DNA of 64,000 bases from assembly GCF_025665335.1 (NCBI RefSeq), contig NZ_CP106869.1, positions 2,134,501-2,198,500 of the forward strand, given 5' to 3'. A model generated the notes under the pieces. It ran no database searches. It had not been told where the DNA came from and saw only the letters and a list, made by a program, of their open reading frames with translations. This DNA is from Xanthomonas sp. AM6. GTDB lineage: Bacteria; Pseudomonadota; Gammaproteobacteria; Xanthomonadales; Xanthomonadaceae. Shown in pieces: positions 45,734 through 55,039 of this stretch. The position numbers were made by a program, and so were the translations under genes. Numbering within the stretch: position 1 is the stretch's first letter; the number at the start of each line of letters is the position of its first letter.

Positions 45734-47008
45734 TTACTGCTGCTCGGGCTTGGAATCGGCCGCGGCGGCCGGCGTGTCGCCGGTCGCTGCGCCCTGCGGT
45801 TGGGCGGCGGCCTGGCCCTGCGGCGCTGCGGCCTGGCCTTGCTGGCCTTGCGGCGCGCCAGCGCCCTGGCCCGGCGCGCCGCCCGGCGTCCACGGCGTGG
45901 CCTTGGCCGGGGTTCCTTCCTTGGCCTTCTGCAGGCCGCTGACGATCACCTGGTCGCCGGCCTGCAGGCCGGAGGTGATGATCCACTTGCCCTCCTGCTG
46001 GCCGACCGTGACCACGTCCTTGCGCCCCACCTTGCCGTCCTTGCCGACCACCAGCGCATAGGCGCCCTTGGCGTCGCGCAGGATCGCTTCCTGCGGGATC
46101 AGGAAGGCGTTGTTGCGCTGGCCCAGGTTGGCGGCGAAGGTCACGAACGCGCCGGGCAGCAGCACGCGGTCCGGGTTCGGCAACAGCGCGCGCAGGGTCA
46201 CCGAGCCGGTGCTCGGGTCGACCGCGGTGTCGGAGAAGTCCAGGGTGCCGGACTGGGCGTAGGTGCTGCCGTCGCCGAGCTTGACCTGCACGGTCGACTT
46301 GCCTTCCGCGTTCAGCGCCACGTTGCCCTGCGCCTGCGCCTGGCGCAGCTGCGCCATTTCGTCCGAGCTCATCGAGAAGTTCACGTACAGCGGGTCGAGC
46401 TGGTCGATCGTGGTCAGCAGCGTGGTGTCGCCCTGGCCGACCAGCGCGCCTTCGGTGACCTGCTGCTTGCCGGCGCGGCCGGAGATCGGCGCGGTGACGG
46501 TGGCGTAGCCCAGGTTGATGCGCGCCGATTCCACCGCCGCGCGCGCCTGCTGCACCGACGCGGCCGAGGTGCGCTCGGTGGCTTCGGCGGCGTCCAGGTC
46601 GGACTTGGACACGTAGGACTGCGGGGCCAGGCTGCGCGCGCGGGAGGCGGCGACCTTGGCGTTGGCGTAGGTCGCCTCGGCCGCGGCCAGCTGGCCCTGC
46701 GCCGAGGCCAGCGAGGCGCGCAGCGGCGCCGGATCGATCTGGAACAGCGGCTGGCCCTCCTTCACGTCGGTGCCTTCGGTGTACAGGCGCTTCTCCAGCA
46801 CCCCGGCCACGCGCGCGCGCACGTCGGCGCTGCGGTATGCGGACAGGCGCCCGACCAGTTCGCGCTGCAGCGGCAGCGACTGCGGCTTGGCTTCCAGCAC
46901 GCCGACTTCCGGCGGCGGCATGGCCTGCTGTTCCTCTTTCTTCTTGCAGGACGCCAACACCACCACGACGGCGCAGGCCAGGGCGAGGGAACGCAACGGG
47001 GAGGTCAT
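45734..47008 (-). CDS. RND efflux periplasmic adaptor (membrane fusion protein)
   Basis: This 424-residue lipoprotein links the RND permease to an outer-membrane channel. The lipobox is VVLASCKKK with the modified cysteine near residue 21. The barrel-sandwich part begins RELVGRLSAYRSADVRARVAG, and the helical hairpin carries AQGQLAAAEATYANAKVAAS and SYVSKSDLDAAEAT. The C-terminal 50 residues are Gln/Ala/Gly-rich (GQGAGAPQGQQGQAAAPQGQ) and presumably disordered. The start overlaps the TetR stop by four bases. Confidence 0.95.
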   Translation of the reverse strand: MTSPLRSLALACAVVVVLASCKKKEEQQAMPPPEVGVLEAKPQSLPLQRELVGRLSAYRSADVRARVAGVLEKRLYTEGTDVKEGQPLFQIDPAPLRASLASAQGQLAAAEATYANAKVAASRARSLAPQSYVSKSDLDAAEATERTSAASVQQARAAVESARINLGYATVTAPISGRAGKQQVTEGALVGQGDTTLLTTIDQLDPLYVNFSMSSDEMAQLRQAQAQGNVALNAEGKSTVQVKLGDGSTYAQSGTLDFSDTAVDPSTGSVTLRALLPNPDRVLLPGAFVTFAANLGQRNNAFLIPQEAILRDAKGAYALVVGKDGKVGRKDVVTVGQQEGKWIITSGLQAGDQVIVSGLQKAKEGTPAKATPWTPGGAPGQGAGAPQGQQGQAAAPQGQAAAQPQGAATGDTPAAAADSKPEQQ

Positions 47009-47658
47009 CGGGTGGTACTCCGGTCTGGTGTTGAAAACGAAAGGGAAGGGCGTGCGGCGAACGCGCGCAGAAAACTGTCGACGGCGAATTCGGCCCAGGC
47101 GCGCTGCGCGGCGGCATCGCTGCGATGGGCGGTGTGGAAGCGCTGCCGCTCGAAATCCATGCCGACGATCATGCTCAACAGCAGTTCGGCCATGAAGTGC
47201 GGATCGTCATGCCGCAACTGGCCGGCGGCGATCGCCAGCTGCAGGCGCTCGCTCAGGCTGTGCATCAGCGCCTGCGCGCTGTCGCGGAACAGGGCGCGGG
47301 CTTCGTCGGGGAAATGCCGCGATTCGGCGGCGATCAGCTGGGAGCTCTGCAGCACGCGCGGCTCGGACAGCTGCTCCAGGTGCTCGCAGGCGAAGCGCAG
47401 CAGGCTGCCGCGCAGGTCGCCCTGCGCCGGGCCCAGGTGGGTGATGCTCAGTTCCATGTGGTTCTGCAACACCCGCTGCAGCAGGTCCTGCTTGCTGCCG
47501 TAGCGGCTGTACAGGGTCTGCTTGGAACAGCCAGCGCGGGCCGCCACCGCGTCCATGCTCAGGCGCATGCCTTCCTCTGCCAGCAGTTCGCGCACGGCGT
47601 CGTACACGCGCTGATCGCGCGCCTGACGCAGGGAGGCGGGGGCGGGGGAGGTGCTCAT
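47005..47658 (-). CDS. TetR family regulator of the RND operon
   Basis: This 217-residue repressor has the TetR DNA-binding domain in residues about 18-65 (AVRELLAEEGMRLSMDAVAA, then AGCSKQTLYSRYGSKQDLL). The C-terminal ligand domain is alpha-helical and unspecific. It is cotranscribed with the adaptor and permease instead of being divergent from them, so it should repress its own operon. A palindrome directly before the start codon may be its operator. Confidence 0.92.
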   Translation of the reverse strand: MSTSPAPASLRQARDQRVYDAVRELLAEEGMRLSMDAVAARAGCSKQTLYSRYGSKQDLLQRVLQNHMELSITHLGPAQGDLRGSLLRFACEHLEQLSEPRVLQSSQLIAAESRHFPDEARALFRDSAQALMHSLSERLQLAIAAGQLRHDDPHFMAELLLSMIVGMDFERQRFHTAHRSDAAAQRAWAEFAVDSFLRAFAARPSLSFSTPDRSTTR

Positions 47659-47664
47659 CGAATG

Positions 47665-47680
47665 TGGACTATACCGTCCA
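47665..47680 (-). promoter_or_regulatory. Putative TetR operator
   Basis: TGGAC and GTCCA (47665-47669 and 47676-47680) form an inverted repeat around TATACC, seven bases upstream of the regulator's start codon. On the minus strand the centre reads TATAGT, which may be the -10 box. No convincing -35 was found. Confidence 0.45.
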
Positions 47681-47910
47681 GTTTAGAATTGGAACAGCCT
47701 TGACAGGAGCGCGCCGATCGCGACAAGGCGCGACAGCGGCGACGCTCCGCGGGCCCAGGTTATGGCGGCGTGAGGAGGGCGCGCCGCGACTTTGCGCGAT
47801 ATGGCGCGTCGGCGCGCGCCGGGCTCCGGTTTGCGCCATGCAGCAAGGTAGTTGAACGCGCCCCCGGTACAATTCCGGCTTTCCCATCGAGCATCGTTGT
47901 TGCTCCCGTC

Positions 47911-50900
47911 ATGAAACCCAAACAAGCCGCTTCCCGTTCCCGCACGTCCTCGGCCGGATCCTCCAGCAAGTCCGCGTCCAAGCCCGCTTCCAAGTCCGCT
48001 CTGCCCACGCCCAAGACGCCCTCCCGGCCTGCGCTCAAGAAGGCCCCGGCCGCGCCGGCCGCCGGCAAGCGCGGCGCTGCGCGCGCGGACGCCAATGCGC
48101 GCGTGATCGACGCGGCGCCGGCTGCCGCCGCTGCCGGTTTCAGTCTGGAGCCGGTGTACGCGGCGCTGCGCAAGCGCTACCCGAGCGCGCGCCAGGCCGA
48201 GGCGCAGGCGTTCGCCGAGGAGTTCTACCGGCGCATGGAGGAGGACGAGTTCCCCCACCACAGCGCGCAGGAATGGGCGGCGCTGGCGGCCTCGACGCTG
48301 GAGTTCGCGCGCAGGCGCAAGCCGGGCACGGTCAACGTGCGGGTGTTCAACCCGAGCCTGAAGGAAGACGGCTGGGAGTCCTCGCACACGGTGCTGCAGA
48401 TCGTCAACGACGACATGCCGTTCCTGGTGGACTCGGTGAGCATGGCGCTGTCGGAACTGGGCATCGGCGTGCACGTGCTCGGCCACCCGGTGCTGCGCAT
48501 GAGCCGCGACAAGGGCGGCAAGCTGGAGGCGGTGGGCGAGGGCAAGCCGGAATCGCTGATGCTGCTGGAGATCGACCGCCAGCCGCCGGAGGACATGCCG
48601 CGGGTGGACGCGGCGATCCAGCGCATCCTCGGCGAGGTGCGCAACATCGTCCGCGACTGGAGCGGCATGCGCGAGAAGATGCTGGCGCTGGCCGACGACC
48701 TGACCACGCGGCGCCTGCCGGTGGACGACAAGGGCCGGCGCGAGGCGCAGGAATTCCTGCGCTGGGCCGCAGCCGACCATTTCACCTTCTTCGGCTACCG
48801 CGAGTACCGGGTCGAGAAGCAGGGCGGCGAAGACGTGCTGGCGCCGCTGGAGGACAGCGGCCTGGGCCTGCTGCGCGGCCACGACAAGTCGCCGGCGCGG
48901 CCGGTGCGCACGCTGGCCGCGCACGGCCTGAGCGAGTCCGGGATCAAGGACGCGCTGATCCTGACCAAGACCAATGCGCGCTCGCGGGTGCACCGCAGCG
49001 GCTACATGGACTACATCGGCGTGCTGGAGTTCGACGCCAAGGGCCGCATCGTCGCCGAGCAGCGTTTCCTCGGCCTGTTCACCTCCAGCGCCTACAACCG
49101 CCGGCCGTGGGAGATCCCGCTGGTGCGCGAGCGCTACGACTACGTGATGCGCAAGTCCGGGCTGACCCCCAGCAGCCACAGCGGCAAGGCGCTGCGCCAC
49201 ATCCTGGAGACGCTGCCGCGCGAGGAGCTGTTCCAATCCAACGAGGAAGAGCTGTACCGCACCGCGATGGGCATCCTCGGCCTGCAGGAACGGGTGCGCA
49301 GCCGCCTGTTCCTGCGCCGCGACAAGTACGGCCGTTTCATCTCCGCGCTGGTCTACATCCCGCGCGAACGCTTCAACACCGACGTGCGCCTGCGCATCGA
49401 GGCGCTGCTGAAGGACGCGCTGCACGGCGAGTACATCGACTCCAGCGTGGTGCTGGGCGAATCGCCGCTGGCGCAGCTGCACCTGATCGTGCGGCCCAAG
49501 CCTGGCGAGGCGCTGGAATTCGATACCACCGAGCTGGAATCGCGCCTGGCGCACCTGCTGCGCAACTGGCAGGACGACCTGCGCGAGGCGCTGGTCGCCA
49601 GCCGCGGCGAGCGCGACGGGCTGCGCCTGTCGGCCAGCTACGGCCGCGCGCTGCCGGCCGGCTACATCGAGGAATCCACCGCGCAGATCGCCGCGCGCGA
49701 CGTCGAGCGCCTGGCCGCGCTGCGCGGCCCCGACGACCTGCACCTGAGCCTGCAGGCGCTGCGCCGCGACGGCGCCGACAGCCTGCGGCTGAAGCTGTAC
49801 CGCCAGCGCGACGACCTGCCGCTGTCGGACGTGCTGCCGATGATGGAGAACCTGGGCCTGCGGGTGATCTCCGAGCGCCCATACCGGCTCACCGTGGACG
49901 GCACCGTGCTGTACATCCAGGACTTCGAGGTGGAGCCGCTGGCCGGCAGCATCGACGTGGAGCGCGCCGATGCGCCGCTGTGCGAGGCGTTCGTGCGCAT
50001 CTGGCGCGGCGACGCCGAGAACGACGGCTTCAACCGGCTGATCGTCGGCGCCGGCCTGGGCTGGCGCCAGGTGGCGATCCTGCGTGGCTACTGCAAGTAC
50101 CTGCTGCAGACCGGCGTGCCGTTCTCGCAGGCCTACGTGGAAGAGACCTGCAGCCGCTATCCGCTGCTGGCGCGGCTGCTGGTGGAACTGTTCGAAGCGC
50201 GCTTCGACCCGGCCACCGGCAACGAGAGCAAGGCGCAGATCGCCGACGGCCAGGCCGCGCTGGCGGCGCAGCTGACCCTGCTGGCCGGCGGCGACGAGGC
50301 CGCGCTGAAGGCGCTGCAACCGGTGATCGACGCGCGCCGCGGCAACCGCGACGCGCAGCTGGAGGCGGCCAACGCGGCGCTGCTGAAGCTGTTCGACCAG
50401 GTCGCCAGCCTCGACGAGGACCGCATCCTGCGCAGCTTCAAGGGCGTGATCGAGGCGACCCTGCGCACCAGCTACTACCAGACCGGCAAGGACGGCGGCC
50501 CGGGCCACTGCATCAGCTTCAAGCTCGATTCGGCCAAGGTGCCGGAGCTGCCCAAGCCGCGCCCGTACCGCGAGATCTTCGTGTACGGCCCGCGCGTGGA
50601 AGGCGTGCACCTGCGCTTCGGCGCGGTGGCGCGCGGCGGCCTGCGCTGGTCGGACCGGCGCGAGGATTTCCGCACCGAGGTGCTGGGCCTGGTCAAGGCG
50701 CAGATGGTCAAGAACACGGTGATCGTGCCGGTCGGCGCCAAGGGCGGCTTCTTCTGCAAGCGCCCGCCCGCCGGCGGCGACCGCGACGCGGTGCTGGCCG
50801 AGGGCATCGCCTGCTACAAGCTGTTCATCCAGGGCCTGCTCGACATCACCGACAACATCGTCGGCGGCAAGATCGTGCCGCCGCCGCAGGTGGTGCGCCA

Positions 50901-53031
50901 CGACCAGGACGATCCGTACCTGGTGGTCGCCGCCGACAAGGGCACCGCCACGTTCTCCGACATCGCCAACGGGCTGGCGCTGGACCACGGCTTCTGGCTG
51001 GGCGACGCGTTCGCCTCCGGCGGCTCGGTCGGCTACGACCACAAGGGCATGGGCATCACCGCGCGCGGCGCCTGGGAATCGGTCAAGCGCCACTTCCGCG
51101 CGCTGGGCCGCGACTGCCAGAGCGAGGACTTCAGCGTGGTCGGCATCGGCGACATGTCCGGCGACGTGTTCGGCAACGGCATGCTGCTGTCGCGGCACAT
51201 CCGCCTGCTGGCCGCGTTCGACCACCGCCACATCTTCCTGGACCCGAACCCGGACGCGGCCGCCTCGTTCGCCGAGCGCGAGCGCCTGTTCAAGCTGCCG
51301 CGCTCCAGCTGGGCCGACTACGACGCCAAGCTGATCAGCGCCGGCGGCGGCATCTATCCGCGCACGCTCAAGTCGATCGAGATCAGCGCGCCGGTGCGCG
51401 AGGCGCTGGGCCTGGAAGCGAGCGTCAAGCAGCTCTCGCCGAACGAGCTGATGAACGCGATCCTCAAGGCGCCGGTGGACCTGTTCTGGAACGGTGGCAT
51501 CGGTACCTACGTCAAGGCCGCCAGCGAGACCCATGCCGATGTCGGCGACCGCGCCAACAACGGCCTGCGCGTCAACGGCGGCGAGTTGCGCTGCAAGATC
51601 GTCGGCGAGGGCGGCAACCTGGGCCTGACCCAGCTCGGCCGCATCGAGGCCGCGCAGGTCGGGGTGCTGCTCAACACCGACTTCATCGACAACTCCGCCG
51701 GCGTGGACACCTCCGACCACGAGGTCAACATCAAGATCCTGCTCAACGACGTGGTGCAGGCGAAGAAGCTGAGCGTGGAGGCGCGCAACACGCTGCTGGC
51801 GTCGATGACCGACGAGGTCGCCGAGCTGGTGCTGTGGGACAACATCCGACAGAACCAGGCGCTGAGCCTGATGGAGCGGATGAGCGCCAAGCGCCTGGGC
51901 TCCAAGCAGCACTTCATCCGCACCCTGGAAGCGCAGGGCCTGCTCGACCGGCAGATCGAATACCTGCCCTCGGACGCGGAGATCTCCGCGCGCAAGGCGC
52001 GCGGCCAGGGCCTGACCCGGCCGGAGCTTGCTGTGCTGCTGTCCTACTCCAAGCTGGTAGCGTTCCAGCAGCTGCTGGAATCGGACATCCCCGAGGACCC
52101 GTACCTGTCCAAGGAGCTGCAGCGCTACTTCCCGCAGCCGCTGCAGAAGAAGTACGCCGATGCGATGGAGCGGCACCGCCTCAAGCGCGAGATCATCGCC
52201 ACCGCGGTCACCAACACCACCATCAACCGCATGGGCGCGACCTTCCTGATGCGCATGCAGGAAGACACCGGGCGCAGCATCGGCGAGGTGGCCAAGGCGT
52301 ACACGATCAGCCGCGAGACGCTGGACGCGCGCGCGCTGTGGACGCAAATCGACGCGCTGGACGGGCAGGTGCCCGAGTCGGTGCAGATCGATGCGCTGGA
52401 AGTGATCTGGAAGCTGCAGCGCGCGTTCGTGCGCTGGCTGCTGTTCCGTCCCGGCCCGATGCCGGGCATCACCGCGGCGGTGGACCGCTACCACGAGCCG
52501 TTCAACGACATCCGCGTGGCCTCCGGCGTGCTGCCGGACGCGCAGCGCCCGCTGTACGAGGCGCTGGTGCAGGAATGGCAGGACAAGGGCCTGCCGCCGG
52601 CGCTGGCGCAGCAGCTGTCGGAACTGCGCTTCCTGGAGCCGGCGTTCGACATCATCGAGATGGCGCGCACCCGCAAGCTCAAGCCGGTGGAGGTGTCGAA
52701 GGTGCACTTCCGCCTCGGCGAGGCCCTGCAGCTGCCGTGGCTGTTCGAGCAGATCGACGCGCTGGAGGTCAACGGCCGCTGGCACGCGGTGGCCCGTGGC
52801 GTGCTGCGCGACGAACTGGCCAAGCACCACAGCGCGCTGGCCGGCCAGGCGCTGGCGTTGCCGGGCGCCAATGCCGAGGCCAAGGTGCAGCACTGGCTGC
52901 AGCGCGACGACAGCAGCCTGCGCTTCACCTTGAACATGCTGCAGGAACTGGCGGCGCAGAAGACGCTGGACTACCCGACCGTGTCGGTCGCGGTGCAGCG
53001 GCTCGGGCAGCTTGCGGCGCACGGGGTCTGA
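47911..53031 (+). CDS. NAD-specific glutamate dehydrogenase, large (180-kDa) class
   Basis: This 1706-residue enzyme deaminates glutamate to 2-oxoglutarate with NAD and feeds the TCA cycle. The catalytic part contains REIFVYGPRVEGVHLRFGAV, RWSDRREDFRTEVLGLVKAQ, VGAKGGFFCKRPP and GDMSGDVFGNGMLLS, all typical of the class. The long N-terminal region (about 1-750) is the regulatory part peculiar to these enzymes. The first 60 residues are rich in Ser, Lys, Pro and Ala and look disordered. ATG 47911 is preferred; the frame is open upstream to 47770 without conservation. Confidence 0.96.
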   Translation: MKPKQAASRSRTSSAGSSSKSASKPASKSALPTPKTPSRPALKKAPAAPAAGKRGAARADANARVIDAAPAAAAAGFSLEPVYAALRKRYPSARQAEAQAFAEEFYRRMEEDEFPHHSAQEWAALAASTLEFARRRKPGTVNVRVFNPSLKEDGWESSHTVLQIVNDDMPFLVDSVSMALSELGIGVHVLGHPVLRMSRDKGGKLEAVGEGKPESLMLLEIDRQPPEDMPRVDAAIQRILGEVRNIVRDWSGMREKMLALADDLTTRRLPVDDKGRREAQEFLRWAAADHFTFFGYREYRVEKQGGEDVLAPLEDSGLGLLRGHDKSPARPVRTLAAHGLSESGIKDALILTKTNARSRVHRSGYMDYIGVLEFDAKGRIVAEQRFLGLFTSSAYNRRPWEIPLVRERYDYVMRKSGLTPSSHSGKALRHILETLPREELFQSNEEELYRTAMGILGLQERVRSRLFLRRDKYGRFISALVYIPRERFNTDVRLRIEALLKDALHGEYIDSSVVLGESPLAQLHLIVRPKPGEALEFDTTELESRLAHLLRNWQDDLREALVASRGERDGLRLSASYGRALPAGYIEESTAQIAARDVERLAALRGPDDLHLSLQALRRDGADSLRLKLYRQRDDLPLSDVLPMMENLGLRVISERPYRLTVDGTVLYIQDFEVEPLAGSIDVERADAPLCEAFVRIWRGDAENDGFNRLIVGAGLGWRQVAILRGYCKYLLQTGVPFSQAYVEETCSRYPLLARLLVELFEARFDPATGNESKAQIADGQAALAAQLTLLAGGDEAALKALQPVIDARRGNRDAQLEAANAALLKLFDQVASLDEDRILRSFKGVIEATLRTSYYQTGKDGGPGHCISFKLDSAKVPELPKPRPYREIFVYGPRVEGVHLRFGAVARGGLRWSDRREDFRTEVLGLVKAQMVKNTVIVPVGAKGGFFCKRPPAGGDRDAVLAEGIACYKLFIQGLLDITDNIVGGKIVPPPQVVRHDQDDPYLVVAADKGTATFSDIANGLALDHGFWLGDAFASGGSVGYDHKGMGITARGAWESVKRHFRALGRDCQSEDFSVVGIGDMSGDVFGNGMLLSRHIRLLAAFDHRHIFLDPNPDAAASFAERERLFKLPRSSWADYDAKLISAGGGIYPRTLKSIEISAPVREALGLEASVKQLSPNELMNAILKAPVDLFWNGGIGTYVKAASETHADVGDRANNGLRVNGGELRCKIVGEGGNLGLTQLGRIEAAQVGVLLNTDFIDNSAGVDTSDHEVNIKILLNDVVQAKKLSVEARNTLLASMTDEVAELVLWDNIRQNQALSLMERMSAKRLGSKQHFIRTLEAQGLLDRQIEYLPSDAEISARKARGQGLTRPELAVLLSYSKLVAFQQLLESDIPEDPYLSKELQRYFPQPLQKKYADAMERHRLKREIIATAVTNTTINRMGATFLMRMQEDTGRSIGEVAKAYTISRETLDARALWTQIDALDGQVPESVQIDALEVIWKLQRAFVRWLLFRPGPMPGITAAVDRYHEPFNDIRVASGVLPDAQRPLYEALVQEWQDKGLPPALAQQLSELRFLEPAFDIIEMARTRKLKPVEVSKVHFRLGEALQLPWLFEQIDALEVNGRWHAVARGVLRDELAKHHSALAGQALALPGANAEAKVQHWLQRDDSSLRFTLNMLQELAAQKTLDYPTVSVAVQRLGQLAAHGV

Positions 53032-53037
53032 CCCCGC

Positions 53038-53064
53038 GGTCAGGTCCGCGCCGCGGGCCTGACC
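53038..53064. other. Stem-loop just after the glutamate dehydrogenase gene
   Basis: GGTCAGG (53038-53044) pairs perfectly with CCTGACC (53058-53064) seven bases beyond the stop codon. No T-tract follows. It could stabilise the transcript end or be part of a Rho-dependent terminator. The remaining 220 bases up to the next gene hold nothing I recognise. Confidence 0.35.
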
Positions 53065-53284
53065 GAACGTTGCAGGCGTCGGCTACGGCGCCCAGTCCCT
53101 GCAGCCGACGCCGCGCCCCCTTCGCCAAGGGGACTTTGCCTCAGAGGCCGCTGGTCGCAAGCCAGCGGCGCTCTTCGGTGCCGACGCCACGCTCCCGATG
53201 TGGGGCATGCGCCGTCGCGCCGGTCCATCCGGTTCGGCGCATGGCCGTTCGCCGCGCTTGCAGCGGCTCTGCCGGAAAAAGACC

Positions 53285-53908
53285 GTGATCTATCTTGCCA
53301 TCCTCGCCATCGCCCTGCTGCTGATCGTGATCCAGGCCCGGCGGCCCTCGCTGGGCGTGCGGCTGGAGCGCGCGCTGCACGAAGCACGGCAAGGCAAGCT
53401 GGCGCCGTTGCGGGCGCTGTCAAAAAAATCCTTCGGCGATGCCGCGTATGCGCTGTTTCTGCATCTGGACGGCAACGGCGAGCAGGCAGCGGCCCTGGCC
53501 GCGTTGAAGCGCGCGGTCTATGCCCGTACCTGGCTGGACAACCGCTACAGCCTCGCGCAACGGGAATACGGCCGGCGTCGTTTTCTGGGGGTGGGCACCG
53601 AACCGGATCACGCCGCGCTGCTGGCGCAATGGGGCAGCCCTGGCTGGCGCGAGGGGGCTGGCTGGGAGCCCGAGCTGGCCTGGATACAGGCCTGCGGCCC
53701 GGAGGCGTGCAGGGACCTGCCGCGCGCGTGGTACTGGTTGTGCCTGGCCGATGCGCGCCAGCGCGAAAGCGTGGGCGACATCCAGTCCGTGGAGCTGGCC
53801 GACCGGCTCCGGGCAAGCCTGAGCGGCGTTCTGCCGGCGCCGGTACGGCAGGAAATGCAGGAACAGGCCGCGCGCACCGTCCACAACGATTACATGTCCG
53901 GGCGATAG
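53285..53908 (+). CDS. Membrane-anchored protein of unknown function
   Basis: This 207-residue protein starts with one transmembrane helix (VIYLAILAIALLLIVIQARR) and has a soluble C-terminal part with an alpha-helical, Sel1/TPR-like composition (FGDAAYALFLHLDGNGEQAA, then AALKRAVYARTWLDNRYSLA). The C-terminal part has three cysteines (IQACGPEACRDL and WLCLADARQ). I do not recognise a named family. The start is uncertain: GTG 53285 is taken because it begins the helix, but ATG 53207 or 53198 would also be open. Its codons have fewer GC-ending third positions than in nearby genes. Confidence 0.6.
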   Translation: MIYLAILAIALLLIVIQARRPSLGVRLERALHEARQGKLAPLRALSKKSFGDAAYALFLHLDGNGEQAAALAALKRAVYARTWLDNRYSLAQREYGRRRFLGVGTEPDHAALLAQWGSPGWREGAGWEPELAWIQACGPEACRDLPRAWYWLCLADARQRESVGDIQSVELADRLRASLSGVLPAPVRQEMQEQAARTVHNDYMSGR

Positions 53909-54073
53909 CGCTGGCGGTATCGATGGAGCGCAGACTGCCCGGCCGAACACGCGGCGCAGGCCATCGGACCGTTGTCGGCCGGTACGCCGCGCAGACGCGC
54001 AATGGCGCACGAGCGCGGCCCGGTGTGCGGGGCCGCGCGCGCCGGTAACGGCGCGCCGGGTATGATCGGGGCC

Positions 54074-54859
54074 ATGAATGCTTCCGTGCTGCCTTCCGCT
54101 CCCCGTATCTGTTTTCTTGCCAGCAGCGCGCCGCCTGCGCTGCAGGCGCGCGATCAGCTGATCGCGCGTTACGGCGACCACGCGCCGGCCGACGCCGACG
54201 TGCTGTGCGCGCTCGGCGGCGACGGTTTCATGCTGCAGACGCTGCATCGCCACGGCGGCCTGGGCAAGCCGGTGTTCGGCATGAAGCTGGGCACGGTCGG
54301 GTTCCTGATGAACCAGTTCCGCGACGACGACCTCGCCGTGCGCCTGGCGCAGGCCGAGCCGGCCAAGCTGCGGCCGCTGGAGATGCTGGCGCAGACCGAG
54401 TCCGGCACCACCACCGGCTCGCTGGCCTACAACGAAGTATCGCTGCTGCGGCAGACGCGCCAGGCTGCGCACGTCAGCATCGACCTCAACGGCCAGACCC
54501 GGGTCGACGAACTGATCTGCGACGGGGTGATGGTGGCCACGCCGGCCGGCAGCACCGCGTACAACTCCTCGGCGCACGGCCCGATCCTGCCGCTGGGCTC
54601 GCACACCCTGGCGCTGACCCCGATCGCCCCGTACCGCCCGCGGCGCTGGCGCGGCGCGATCCTCAAGGCCGATACCGAAGTGCGCCTGCGCGTGCTCGAC
54701 CACTACAAGCGCCCGGTCAGCGTCACCGCCGACTCGCACGAGACCCGCGACGTGGTCGAAGTCACCATCCGCGAATCGCGCGACCGCCTGGTCACGTTGC
54801 TGTTCGATCCGGAGCACAATCTGGAGGAGCGGATCTTGAGCGAGCAATTCATGGTGTGA
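54074..54859 (+). CDS. nadK: NAD kinase
   Basis: This 261-residue enzyme phosphorylates NAD to NADP. The glycine-rich GGDG lies at residues 48-51 in [15 protein letters not shown], and the other binding loops are [30 protein letters not shown] and [11 protein letters not shown]. Length is close to other proteobacterial NadK. ATG 54074 is used, since the frame opens far upstream without conservation (53972); ATG 54062 would also fit. It lies before a repeat element and the nucleotidase gene. Confidence 0.94.
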   Translation: MNASVLPSAPRICFLASSAPPALQARDQLIARYGDHAPADADVLCALGGDGFMLQTLHRHGGLGKPVFGMKLGTVGFLMNQFRDDDLAVRLAQAEPAKLRPLEMLAQTESGTTTGSLAYNEVSLLRQTRQAAHVSIDLNGQTRVDELICDGVMVATPAGSTAYNSSAHGPILPLGSHTLALTPIAPYRPRRWRGAILKADTEVRLRVLDHYKRPVSVTADSHETRDVVEVTIRESRDRLVTLLFDPEHNLEERILSEQFMV

Positions 54860-54861
54860 GG

Positions 54862-55037
54862 CGGGGATTGGTGCGTCGGGATTGGGGATTCGCAACAGCG
54901 GGTCTGCTGCTCCGATGCGCTCTCTCTTGCGTCCCGCCAGCAAGCCGCTTTTCCAATCCCCGATCTCCGATCCCAACAAGTCCGATCCAGCAAGCCGCTG
55001 TTGCCAATCCCGAATCCCCAATCCCGAATCCCCGCCC
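54862..55037. repeat. GGGATTC-type palindromic element between nadK and the nucleotidase gene
   Basis: The left arm at 54862-54892 (GGGGATTGGTGCGTCGGGAT and on) is mirrored by a right arm at 55004-55037 (CAATCCCGAATCCCCAATCC and on), with an internal imperfect copy at 54952-54975. The element fills the whole gap and ends two bases before the nucleotidase start codon. Confidence 0.8.
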
Positions 55038-55039
55038 AA

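Noticed and set aside
42725-47503. 1592-codon open frame antisense to the RND pump genes
   Set aside because: It spans three genuine genes on the opposite strand and has the same composition artefact, with no plausible start signal.
47700-47705. TTGACA on the plus strand as the -35 of the glutamate dehydrogenase gene
   Set aside because: No -10-like hexamer is found 15-19 bases downstream, and the start codon is more than 200 bases away.
47683-53022. 1779-codon open frame antisense to glutamate dehydrogenase
   Set aside because: It lies wholly opposite a well-conserved gene, its translation is rich in Arg, Gln, His and Ala without any domain, and long antisense frames are expected where GC3 is near 100 percent.
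53040-54002. 320-codon minus-strand frame opposite the unknown membrane protein
   Set aside because: Its translation is Arg/Pro-rich without hydrophobic segments, while the plus strand gives a clear membrane helix.
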